Assembly: GCF_026241165.1 (NCBI RefSeq)
Contig: NZ_JAPFQN010000001.1
Location: forward strand, 1-64,000
Source of the DNA: Mangrovivirga halotolerans
Lineage (GTDB): Bacteria > Bacteroidota > Bacteroidia > Cytophagales > Cyclobacteriaceae
DNA length: 64,000 bases
Reading direction: 5' to 3'
The notes beneath the pieces were generated by a model, which saw nothing but the letters and a program-made list of their open reading frames with translations, ran no database searches and had not been told where the DNA came from. This document shows positions 1 to 8,451 of the stretch, one piece after another (position 1 is the stretch's first letter; the number at the start of each line of letters is the position of its first letter). The translations under genes and the position numbers were made by a program.

Positions 1-791
1 CCACTCACTTGTGGTGATACAGTTACGGTCGCACTGCCCGTTGGTGTTGGATCACTACATCCGTTGTCATCCGTCACACTGACTAATGTATAAGTCGTCG
101 TTGTTGATGGAGAGACACTTACTGTCGCCCCATCGGTGATATTATTTGCTGTAAAGTTGGTCGTGCCATCGGTATACACCACATCAAATGGTGCCGTACC
201 AGCTGTAAAGTTAAAGGTCAAATTCGTTGATCCACCGACACATACGGTTGCTCCACCTGATAGACTGCCATCCGGTAGTGGATTCACGGTCACTGTTGGT
301 GTGCCACTCAAGTTAGAAGTAGTCGTACATCCTGAAGCATTTGCGGTAATGCTGGTCAGGCTATAAGTAGCCGTTGCTGTCGGGGTGATTGTTTCTACAT
401 GCCCATTACTGATTCCTGTTAAGGTCACCGGAGTGGTGCCATCGGTATAAGTTACATCATACGTTGTCGAAGATCCAGATAAGGTGAAGCTTAGATCAAC
501 TGATTCACCAGCACAGATTGCTGAGGGTTCGGCTGACAATAACCCTGAAACAGGTGATTCGATAGTAATGGTAGCAGAGCCTGCAGGATCCTGATCTATA
601 CAACCGGCATCATCAGTAACGCTTACTAAAGAATATGTAGTCGTCGTTGATGGAGACACGCTTACAGTTGACCCATCAGTAATATTATTTACTGTGTAAT
701 TAGTTGTACCATCGCTATAAACGACATCATAGGGAGCGGCCCCACCAGTCAAATTAAATGTTAATAATGTACTTGTTCCAGGACATATAGA
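1..791 (-). repeat. Tandem repeats of about 272 bases inside a coding region
   Basis: At least three consecutive modules of about 270-273 bases encode Ig-like units with a leading Cys at residues 188, 278 and 369. The first and third units are much more alike in DNA and protein than either is to the middle one, suggesting a two-module higher-order repeat of about 181 residues. The array continues past the left edge, so its copy number cannot be counted here. Confidence 0.75.
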
Positions 792-1346
792 AGTCGTCCC
801 CGATATAATACCCTCAACATTTTTAAAATTAAGATTCCCAGCATTTGTTCCGTTAAGCCCAAAAACATTTGTTCCAGGGTCACTAAAGGTAATATTTCCA
901 GATGTTGCAGCCCCGGTTAAGCGAACTTCTAATCCTGAATAAGTAAGTTCATCAGCAGGCCCCCCTGTTGCAGAAGATACGGTTATATTAATTCTTGCTG
1001 TCGATGTAGTTATATAAGCAGCTGTATTTATTGTTATCTTATTTCCATTAGAAACAGTTATTGTACCGGTTGCAGTATTAAACTCAAATCCCGCAGGAAG
1101 TACGAGATCTATATCGTAGGTCCCGGCACTAAAGTCAGAGTTGGTAGTTTCAGTAACTATAATATTACTTAAAGGGATAAAACTCCCATCACCACAAATA
1201 TTAGTCCCGCCAGTTGCTGGTGTAACAGTTACCTGGGAAAAAACCGAGAAAGTTGATAAAAACAGAACAACATACAGAAAAAGCTGTAAGAAACTGTTTT
1301 GTGTCTTATTTCGATTATTATTAAAAATTACATTTAAGCTTTTCAT
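1..1346 (-). CDS. Secreted Ig-like repeat protein, C-terminus outside window
   Basis: The minus-strand frame is open from an ATG at 1346 to the left edge, giving 448 residues of a longer protein. The N-terminus is a long signal peptide: a polar, Asn/Lys-rich stretch, a hydrophobic core around residues 20-34, and probable cleavage after FSVFSQ near residue 38. Residues about 40-185 look like a beta-rich unique domain. From about 186 come cysteine-containing modules of 90-91 residues, with a Cys at 188, 278 and 369, and the phrase SPSTTTTYxLVSVTDDxGC in the first and third. Such modules resemble those of SprB-like gliding adhesins and other large T9SS-exported surface proteins. The sorting domain, if present, lies outside the window. 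It starts 62 bases after the lipoprotein gene at 1409-2749 and may share its transcript. Function is not established; an adhesin is the likeliest guess. Confidence 0.85.
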   Translation of the reverse strand, partial: MKSLNVIFNNNRNKTQNSFLQLFLYVVLFLSTFSVFSQVTVTPATGGTNICGDGSFIPLSNIIVTETTNSDFSAGTYDIDLVLPAGFEFNTATGTITVSNGNKITINTAAYITTSTARINITVSSATGGPADELTYSGLEVRLTGAATSGNITFSDPGTNVFGLNGTNAGNLNFKNVEGIISGTTSICPGTSTLLTFNLTGGAAPYDVVYSDGTTNYTVNNITDGSTVSVSPSTTTTYSLVSVTDDAGCIDQDPAGSATITIESPVSGLLSAEPSAICAGESVDLSFTLSGSSTTYDVTYTDGTTPVTLTGISNGHVETITPTATATYSLTSITANASGCTTTSNLSGTPTVTVNPLPDGSLSGGATVCVGGSTNLTFNFTAGTAPFDVVYTDGTTNFTANNITDGATVSVSPSTTTTYTLVSVTDDNGCSDPTPTGSATVTVSPQVS

Positions 1347-1408
1347 TAAAAAATGGCTCTAATATCGTGTATAAAAAGTCTTTTATATCTAAATCTTAAT
1401 ATTCATGA

Positions 1409-2749
1409 TTATTCAACAAAACCTTCAGAATTTGTTTTAATAAGACAAATCATTGTGTTATTACTTTCAATCTGGTCATCAAAACCTATTGTCCCCACTA
1501 AAACCAAACCATTATCTGAGGTTTGAATAATATTTCCTGCTTTATCATTACTATTAAATCCGTGTAGCCGTGGAACAGTGTTCCATTCTACATCTTCAAT
1601 AAAGCTATTAAATGCATTTATTCTATAAGCTGGTAATACAATATCAGTATTACTTCCTGCTTCACTATAATAATTTGTTGAAGATGCTGTAATTATTCTA
1701 GCACCAGCTTCAGTAGAAAAATAGGTTAACCCGTTAATTTCACTATTCCCAAGATTATAAATACTCTGAGATATAAATTGCGGGGGTTCTAATGGCTCTT
1801 TTCTAAACGATATAATTCTTTGTTCAGGTGTTGGATCAGAAAGACTTGAATAATAATTAGCTGCAAAATAATATATTAAATTATTGCCTGGTCTTGAGAC
1901 TATATCAGTTGTTTTTAAATAACCATCTATATTATTTGAAGCTTTATTAAATGATGGTTGGGTTTCACTAAAATATTTAGCATCAACTAAAAACACAAAG
2001 TCCCCTGTTTGGGAACTTTGACCATCTATTCCTTGAGAAGCATCAGCTAATATAGCTATATTTAATTGATTTATCCCCAGATCAGAATCATCAAAATTTA
2101 ATAGAAATTTCCCCTCATCCACTCCTTGAAAACCATCAATAATCGTATCTAAAAAAGTGAAACTTGAAAGCTGGTATGCACTAGTTAGAATATCTACAGA
2201 ATCACCAGTTCCTATTCTCCCATCCTTTTTACATTCTGTGCAACTAGTTTTACCGGTAACAAATAAAAAGTCATTAAAAAAATTGGCGGAATTGTAGGAA
2301 TAGGAATTAATGCTATCTCCGAAATTATCTTCCATCAATAGCTCCCCTGTCATAGAAATCTTTGAAATATACCCTAATTTCACACCATTGTTAAGCCCTT
2401 TACTTCCTACTACTAAAATATTACCTGCAGGATCTATTAAGATATCTTTTCCTTCATCAAATCCAGGTCCACCCAATCTTTTTCTCCATAGTTCATTTCC
2501 CTGAGCATCTGTTCGGATCACAATAATATCCTGCCCCCCAAATTGCCCTCCGTAATTTGAATAACTATTTCCAAGGATTACATATCCGCCATCTGATAAT
2601 TCTAAAACATCAACACCTTCGTCTCTTTGTTCTCCTCCATACATTTTAACAAAGATACGCTCTTTCTCAGGCTCAACATTGACACTGTCGCATCCGCTAA
2701 CAAAGGCAATGAAAAATCCTATCAATATGTAAAAATACTTCCTAATCAC
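1409..2749 (-). CDS. Lipoprotein with beta-propeller-like repeats
   Basis: 446 residues. A short signal peptide ends in a lipobox (FVSGC, Cys20), so the protein is probably lipid-anchored. The body carries motifs such as GGYVILGNSYS, DIIVIRTDAQGNELW and GLVLVGTIG. These are typical of delta-60-like or PQQ-like propeller repeats in Bacteroidota surface proteins. The start is GTG at 2749, chosen because it overlaps the TGA of the upstream barrel gene as GTGA and leads directly into the signal peptide; no ATG lies near. It is the fourth gene of the TIR-STAND cassette. No enzymatic motif was recognised. A role in binding a partner or ligand at the cell surface is inference from architecture and position only. 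Confidence 0.75.
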   Translation of the reverse strand: MIRKYFYILIGFFIAFVSGCDSVNVEPEKERIFVKMYGGEQRDEGVDVLELSDGGYVILGNSYSNYGGQFGGQDIIVIRTDAQGNELWRKRLGGPGFDEGKDILIDPAGNILVVGSKGLNNGVKLGYISKISMTGELLMEDNFGDSINSYSYNSANFFNDFLFVTGKTSCTECKKDGRIGTGDSVDILTSAYQLSSFTFLDTIIDGFQGVDEGKFLLNFDDSDLGINQLNIAILADASQGIDGQSSQTGDFVFLVDAKYFSETQPSFNKASNNIDGYLKTTDIVSRPGNNLIYYFAANYYSSLSDPTPEQRIISFRKEPLEPPQFISQSIYNLGNSEINGLTYFSTEAGARIITASSTNYYSEAGSNTDIVLPAYRINAFNSFIEDVEWNTVPRLHGFNSNDKAGNIIQTSDNGLVLVGTIGFDDQIESNNTMICLIKTNSEGFVE

Positions 2750-3813
2750 AGCTTCTTATCCTTAATCTTTTTAACCTTATATATTGAATAAATATAACCT
2801 ACACTAACGCTGAATACATTTAATTGAAAATCATCATCAACATATCCGAATCTATATAATAATTCCCGATCTCCATACCTGTTATCAACGGTTGAAAGAT
2901 TAGGAAAGCCTTTTTGACCTCGAATATCAATTAAAATATTGTGAATACCAGTTTTAATCTTCACTCCAAAACCACCTATGGCACTAATGTTCACCCGATT
3001 TCTGACTCCCGATTCTACATAATCAAAGTTCGGACTTACAATTGGCCTTGTCTCAAACGAACCAACCCTACTTACATTTCCCACAGAAGAAATTAAATAT
3101 GAAATATCTCCACCCAGATATACAAAAGGTCTAACTTTATTTCCTTTCAAGGTATATCTTACCCCAATCGGTAAACCAATCCAAGACTGATTTTCCTTAA
3201 CTTCCTGTACATTAAAATCAAATAGGCTACTAGTCTTCGTGTATCTATTCTGTAGAAACTGAATCTCTGCAAAGGCCTGAAACGACTCATTGATCATATA
3301 TTCACCCACTACACCAAATTGAAATCCTAAATTGATACTGGAACTCGAAGAATCTGCGATGGTATTGTCTACCCCATATAATTCCGTAAGATTAATTGTA
3401 CTTATATTAGACCCTCCTTTTACTCCAATGCTAAAGGCTGGCCAGGTTTTAAAAGAATTGTATAAATTTATAAACTCGGAAGGATCAAAATCCTCATTGA
3501 TTTTATAATCAGGCTTTGCATGAAGAAAAGTGATCATGGAAGTATCCGCATCATACCAATTATCTTTAAAGATATCTGTCAATACAAATAATTTTAGAGC
3601 CTGAACTTTCTCTTCTTTAGAAAATCCGCCGTCCATACAATCTTCCAGCAGTGGTGGAATATCTTTAAAATGCCCGATGTCATATAATTCCTGTGCCCTG
3701 CGAAGATTCTGACTACAAGTTGTTTCCTGTGCATTCACATCTATTGTGATGCATAAAATCATCAGAACTGCTAGTATATATTTATTGTACAATTTCACCA
3801 CACGTTGTTTCAT
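2746..3813 (-). CDS. Outer-membrane beta-barrel protein, PorT-like, with helical N-terminal domain
   Basis: 355 residues from ATG 3813. A TTG six bases further upstream is possible but less likely. The signal peptide spans about residues 1-29 (basic start, hydrophobic core, cleavage after NAQ). Residues about 30-130 are helical and contain two Cys, resembling a TPR-like periplasmic domain. From about 135 (FSIGVKGGSNIS) alternating aromatic and small residues, with segments such as GVRYTLKGNKVRPFVYLGG, indicate an OMP_b-brl/PorT-type barrel that ends near the C-terminus. The start lies inside the 3' end of the STAND gene (32-base overlap), and the stop overlaps the next start by four bases, so translation is probably coupled. 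Its partnership with a cytoplasmic ATPase operon is unusual. A trans-envelope sensory role is inference. Confidence 0.8.
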   Translation of the reverse strand: MKQRVVKLYNKYILAVLMILCITIDVNAQETTCSQNLRRAQELYDIGHFKDIPPLLEDCMDGGFSKEEKVQALKLFVLTDIFKDNWYDADTSMITFLHAKPDYKINEDFDPSEFINLYNSFKTWPAFSIGVKGGSNISTINLTELYGVDNTIADSSSSSINLGFQFGVVGEYMINESFQAFAEIQFLQNRYTKTSSLFDFNVQEVKENQSWIGLPIGVRYTLKGNKVRPFVYLGGDISYLISSVGNVSRVGSFETRPIVSPNFDYVESGVRNRVNISAIGGFGVKIKTGIHNILIDIRGQKGFPNLSTVDNRYGDRELLYRFGYVDDDFQLNVFSVSVGYIYSIYKVKKIKDKKL

Positions 3814-6800
3814 AATCAATATCAGGCGCTACATATTGATACCATTCTTCTTTTGTAAAATTTCTTTTCAGATACTCACACATATCATTAGCCATAATAG
3901 TAGCAGAAATTGGCCTTATGCGGAGATAATCTCTTGATGTACCGGCAATTAAATAATCACCATTTTGTGTAAACTTCAATGAAGTCACCCAGCCATCATG
4001 GTCATTCATTACAATTGGCAATTGGTTAACATCAGACATCGGCCAGACTAACACACTTCTGTCGAATGAAGCCGATGCTAGCAATTCATCATTTTGTCCA
4101 AATTGTAAAGTTGTAATTGCTGATTTATGACCTCTTAAACGAGCATATTGTTTTTTAATCTGAGGTTGCATTAAAATCACATCACTTCTGTTATTAGCTA
4201 ATGTTAAACCAACAGCCATGAGAGTTCCTGCCTTATTAAATTCTAAGGCGGTGACAGGCCCTTCGAATTTTTTCCAGGTTACTGGTTTTCTGGAAACATC
4301 TGACATTTTTAAAACGTGGCCATTTTCAAGACCAACATAAATTTCTCCGGTAACCGGATTTACAGAAAGTGCATTTGGTCTGCTTTTAGTTTTGTAAAGC
4401 ACATGGAATACTTCAAAATCATAGTAACCAATTATACTATCCAATCCGATAGATACAATTCCTTTATTACCTTTATAAAAATCGACTTCTACAATAGGTT
4501 CAAAATGTCCATTAACAACCTTAGGCTTTCTCCTTAATTTTTCAAGATCAAAAATCTGCATCACATTGGCTCCGGTACCATTAACAAGCCATTTATCATC
4601 GTTGCTGATAGTTAAAGTTCTGTTTTCAACTCCTTCATTATGGTAAATCTCTTTTTCTTCCAGTTCCCCATCATTCCATTCCCAAAGCATCAGTTTTCCA
4701 TCTGATCCTGCCGAAACAAAGGCTTCAGAATTATTATAATGTGCAATAGCTCGGATAGCATCTTTATGTCCTTTTATTTTATTTAAAGGATCTTTATTCA
4801 ATTCCTTAGTGGCATAATATAATCCATCGTAGATATAAGGGTCATAAATACTTCCACCATAATTTAGGTTAAATAAGTACGCTTGTTGAGCGAGCAATCC
4901 TTTTAAGTCTTCTTCATCAGTCTGCACAGACTTAACAGCCATACTCTGAGCAATAGCTCTGTATCTAGCAAACTCGGCATCCTGAGCATAAATATTTGCT
5001 TTTAGCCTTTGCTGAATTGCCTCTTCCCTTTTCTGATCAGCTAATTTTCTTAAAGAATCAGCTTTCTTCTTTTCGTTTCTTGCTTCAGCCTCACTTACTT
5101 GCAATCTTAAATTAGCTTCCTGGGCTTCTATTCTCAACAGTTCGTTTCGAGCTGCCTCGGCTTTGGCTCTTTCCTCACTTTCCTGAGCTAATCTTGTTTG
5201 TCTTTCGGCAATTATCAAGTTATTTTTTGCTTTTTCAGCCTGATAATTAGCTTCTACTTCCTTTCTTTCTGCTCTTTCAGATTCTTCCTGTGCTATCTGA
5301 GCTGAATATATTGCTGCTTCTCTTTGCTGTAAGGCAAACAATAAGAAAATAGTACAAATCACCGCAATAGCAGAAAACAAAATAGCAGCAAGGCGGGTTC
5401 TTCGTAGTTTTCTTTTTTGTAATTGCTCTTTTAAGAGAAGTTCTCTTTCATATTCTTCTTTTGAAGTTTTCAGAAAGACCATCGCCCGCTCAAAAGACGG
5501 GTCATATCGCTGTGCCCACTGTAAAGTCGGTTTATATTTTTCCTGCCAATTTAATGCAAGCTGGAGATCCGGTGGACGAAGCAATGATGCCTTTCCCATT
5601 TGATACTTTTCAGCAGCATCAGATAACCTGAGATACATTTGAGCTGCTTCAGACTCTTCTTCAACCCAGTTTCTCAGCCTTATCCAAATCCTCATTAAAG
5701 ACTCATGAGAAATATCAACTACGGATTCACTATCAAGTTCCTTGTTATAAGGAGGCATCAATAAGGATCTTCCAGGCTCACGGAATTTGTCAATTACTTC
5801 TATGAGTTCAGATACAGAGCAACCACAAACAGTAGCGATATAAGAGACTTTTTCAGGCCTTCGAATACCAAAATTATCACTTCCTTTCTTTTCGGTGATT
5901 GTTTTAAATAAGGTTTCACAAATTTGCTTTTGCTCTGAGTTTAATTCATCATAGGCCTCATTTGCATGCAAACTCAGTGCCTCCCGGATTGTTCCGACAG
6001 CATTATAATGCTTTATATCTAAAGATTCGTCTTCCTCTCGATTATCTTCCCAATATTGCCAGGTTCGCATCAGTGCATGCTGCATTAATGGTAATTGATC
6101 CTGGGTATCTCCGATGTCATTTAACAATTGCTGAGTTAATCGTTTAGATATTTTTCCCCCACCAACTGCAACGGGACCTTCTATAGCCAGTTGCTTTTGC
6201 CCACGACTAAGCTGAGGAATCAGGTAATGGCTATTATTTATTTTTTTTGTCAACTCAGGGAACTGAGCACATTCTCCAATAAAGTCAGACCTCATTGTCA
6301 GGGCTACATATATGGGCTGTTCAGATTGATTTATTGCCTCTAAAAAAAGATCAACAAATGCTATGGACTCATTTACAGCATCACTATGATGCTCTGTACT
6401 GGCCCTGTAACGAAATAATTCCTCAAACTGATCAACCAGTATCAGGTAACTTTTTTCTTCATCTCTCCTATATTGTCTTATCAGATCAACCAGACCCAAT
6501 GAAGATCCCCTTAAAATTGTAGAGTTTATAGCTTGGTTTATTTCAAAGTCTTCAGCATCGTTGTTATCAATATCTGATACCTTCAATACTGCTTCCGCAA
6601 GATTGGATATTGGCGATATACCCGGTCTTAGAGTTATAACTTCCCATTTACTTCCTGCACTATTAATAAATCCACCCTGTAACATCGGGAGTAACCCGCA
6701 ATACATTAAAGAAGATTTACCACTTCCTGAATCTCCTACTACGGCAACAAACTTATGCTTTTCAAGCTTTGTAATTATATCAGAACTCTGCCCCTCACGA

Positions 6801-6907
6801 CCAAAGAACAAATGACTTTCATCCGGACTAAATGGTCTTAGGCCGGGAAAAGGAATAAACAACTTTTCTTCAGTCAAAAATTTTATATGATCCTTATTAT
6901 CGCTCAT
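3782..6907 (-). CDS. nSTAND1 ATPase with transmembrane segment, coiled coil and WD40 repeats
   Basis: 1041 residues. The N-terminal FPGLRPFSPDESHLFFGRE (about 20-38) is the hallmark entry motif of nSTAND1 NTPases. Walker A is GDSGSGKSS (58-66) and Walker B LILVDQFEELF (155-165). A winged-helix-like region extends to about 450. One hydrophobic segment (about 503-525, after RKLRRTRLAA) follows, then a long Glu/Ala/Arg-rich coiled coil (about 525-650) and WD40 repeats (about 711-1013, with IKGHKDAIRAIAHY and LRGHKSAITTLQF). STAND proteins are signal-driven ATPase switches. With one membrane pass, the ATPase and the propeller would lie on opposite faces of the inner membrane. The ATG shares one base with the stop of the TIR gene (TAATG). 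Family assignment is firm; the signal and the output are unknown. Confidence 0.9.
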   Translation of the reverse strand: MSDNKDHIKFLTEEKLFIPFPGLRPFSPDESHLFFGREGQSSDIITKLEKHKFVAVVGDSGSGKSSLMYCGLLPMLQGGFINSAGSKWEVITLRPGISPISNLAEAVLKVSDIDNNDAEDFEINQAINSTILRGSSLGLVDLIRQYRRDEEKSYLILVDQFEELFRYRASTEHHSDAVNESIAFVDLFLEAINQSEQPIYVALTMRSDFIGECAQFPELTKKINNSHYLIPQLSRGQKQLAIEGPVAVGGGKISKRLTQQLLNDIGDTQDQLPLMQHALMRTWQYWEDNREEDESLDIKHYNAVGTIREALSLHANEAYDELNSEQKQICETLFKTITEKKGSDNFGIRRPEKVSYIATVCGCSVSELIEVIDKFREPGRSLLMPPYNKELDSESVVDISHESLMRIWIRLRNWVEEESEAAQMYLRLSDAAEKYQMGKASLLRPPDLQLALNWQEKYKPTLQWAQRYDPSFERAMVFLKTSKEEYERELLLKEQLQKRKLRRTRLAAILFSAIAVICTIFLLFALQQREAAIYSAQIAQEESERAERKEVEANYQAEKAKNNLIIAERQTRLAQESEERAKAEAARNELLRIEAQEANLRLQVSEAEARNEKKKADSLRKLADQKREEAIQQRLKANIYAQDAEFARYRAIAQSMAVKSVQTDEEDLKGLLAQQAYLFNLNYGGSIYDPYIYDGLYYATKELNKDPLNKIKGHKDAIRAIAHYNNSEAFVSAGSDGKLMLWEWNDGELEEKEIYHNEGVENRTLTISNDDKWLVNGTGANVMQIFDLEKLRRKPKVVNGHFEPIVEVDFYKGNKGIVSIGLDSIIGYYDFEVFHVLYKTKSRPNALSVNPVTGEIYVGLENGHVLKMSDVSRKPVTWKKFEGPVTALEFNKAGTLMAVGLTLANNRSDVILMQPQIKKQYARLRGHKSAITTLQFGQNDELLASASFDRSVLVWPMSDVNQLPIVMNDHDGWVTSLKFTQNGDYLIAGTSRDYLRIRPISATIMANDMCEYLKRNFTKEEWYQYVAPDIDYETTCGEIVQ

Positions 6908-8349
6908 TAATTATTAGCTGTTTTTGCTAAAAACCCCTCCAATTTCTTCTCAAAATCATCACTTTGCAGTATGATAGGAAATTCCAGTTTATCAATTAAA
7001 TCAGTGTTAATATCACAATCTGGTGTATAGATCACATTAAATTCGTAGCTGTGCGCCCTACCCAATCCTTTTGACTTAAGCACGTCCCTTAATCTTGATG
7101 TAATCCAATCTTTATTCTGATTTGTATTAAAAATTATTGTGGAAGAACAATTGTTAAGCAAATATTTATGCCTTTCGAAGGTATCAAAAGCATTCCCCTC
7201 ATTTTCACATATTGAATACTTGACACCAAGTTTATTCAACTTTTCTTTTAATGAGATCACATTGTGCTTATCGTAATCGTTGTACATCAAATACGTCCCT
7301 TCACTATCTCCTGCACTATAATCAAGATTTATATCTTCTTGATATTGATCACTATTAATAAACTTCCTCACAAGTGATTTAAATTCTGCAAGCGGTAAAT
7401 CCACTATTTCTGTCAGTAACTTATCTTCAGATTGCTGTATAACTCTTTCTGCAAAAAACCTTTGTCTATCTGACATTTCTGTCAAATGGGTAGACAACCA
7501 TACTATTCTTTTAAATTTATTATTTCCCTGGTTTGCACGTTCAAGGGAAAGATCGTGTTCAAGTTCAGAAATGCTGGTTCTGAATTTTTCTGATATATGC
7601 CCATATTCTCCGCCAAGCATATGAACTGAAACAGAACAATAAGATAACTCCTCTTTAATCTTTGCACTCAGCTCTACTTTGTTATCAGGCATGCTGCCTT
7701 TTGGATAAACATTATATCCATGTCTCTTCAGGTCCCTGATTAATGCCTCTCTTGCCTCAAGGCACTCATTTACAACATTCGCGACGTATATGTTTTTCGA
7801 TTCATTTTTAAAATATGAACGATCTCCGCTATCTCCTATACTAATTTCATTTCTTATATAATTGATAACCATAGAGCTTAGATCAGAAACACGGGACCAA
7901 TATTTTTGATTTATACCGTCTTCGTTTTCTGCTTCATATACCACAGGCACATCCGAAAATGGCTCTAATTCGTAAAAATCAACTTTGGGAGATTCTTTAA
8001 CCACATTATTCAACTCTTCTTCAAAAACAGGAAGATAAACAAGGGCATAAACACTATTACCAATTTTTAATGGATCGTTAGACATCCTTTTAAGATGTTT
8101 CCTCAAATACCCCTGACAAGTTTCAGATTGAAGAAAATTAGGGCTGATAACGGGAATGAATATATCAACATCTTCATAAGTATCCTCATCATCAGATAAT
8201 TTATGAATTATGCATTTTCTCTCAGAAATTCGATCAAGAAATTTCTGAAATATTATTACGAATTGATCAATCCACCCTTTATTTCCAGATTCAAAGTTGG
8301 AGTTATCAACCTCTGAATAACATAATATGATTTCACAGGTTTCTTTCAC
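6907..8349 (-). CDS. Protein with three TIR-like domains
   Basis: 480 residues, apparently cytoplasmic. Three alpha/beta units can be seen. Unit 1 (about 5-165) starts EIILCYSEVDN and has DVDIFIPVISPNFLQS, typical of TIR domains. Unit 2 (about 187-345) has KNIYVANVVNECLEAREAL, then SYCSVSVHMLGGEYG, the form seen in TIR-like domains beside STAND ATPases. Unit 3 (about 362-480) starts GTYLMYNDYDKHNVISL and has LLNNCSSTIIFNTN. The start is GTG at 8349; no nearby ATG fits. It is the first gene of the cassette and shares a base with the next. TIR domains may be NAD-cleaving effectors or scaffolds; whether a catalytic Glu is intact in any unit could not be settled by eye. Confidence 0.75.
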   Translation of the reverse strand: MKETCEIILCYSEVDNSNFESGNKGWIDQFVIIFQKFLDRISERKCIIHKLSDDEDTYEDVDIFIPVISPNFLQSETCQGYLRKHLKRMSNDPLKIGNSVYALVYLPVFEEELNNVVKESPKVDFYELEPFSDVPVVYEAENEDGINQKYWSRVSDLSSMVINYIRNEISIGDSGDRSYFKNESKNIYVANVVNECLEAREALIRDLKRHGYNVYPKGSMPDNKVELSAKIKEELSYCSVSVHMLGGEYGHISEKFRTSISELEHDLSLERANQGNNKFKRIVWLSTHLTEMSDRQRFFAERVIQQSEDKLLTEIVDLPLAEFKSLVRKFINSDQYQEDINLDYSAGDSEGTYLMYNDYDKHNVISLKEKLNKLGVKYSICENEGNAFDTFERHKYLLNNCSSTIIFNTNQNKDWITSRLRDVLKSKGLGRAHSYEFNVIYTPDCDINTDLIDKLEFPIILQSDDFEKKLEGFLAKTANN

Positions 8350-8451
8350 TTTTAAAAAAAATTGGCTCTTTCTTTTTAAAAAATTATTACTAATATAGGT
8401 AAATATTAAAAAGAGTCAAACAATAGATGGAAAAATATAATTTTACCAATT

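Noticed and set aside
136-366. Plus-strand frame across the repeat protein
   Set aside because: It is antisense to a continuous minus-strand frame with a signal peptide and protein repeats.
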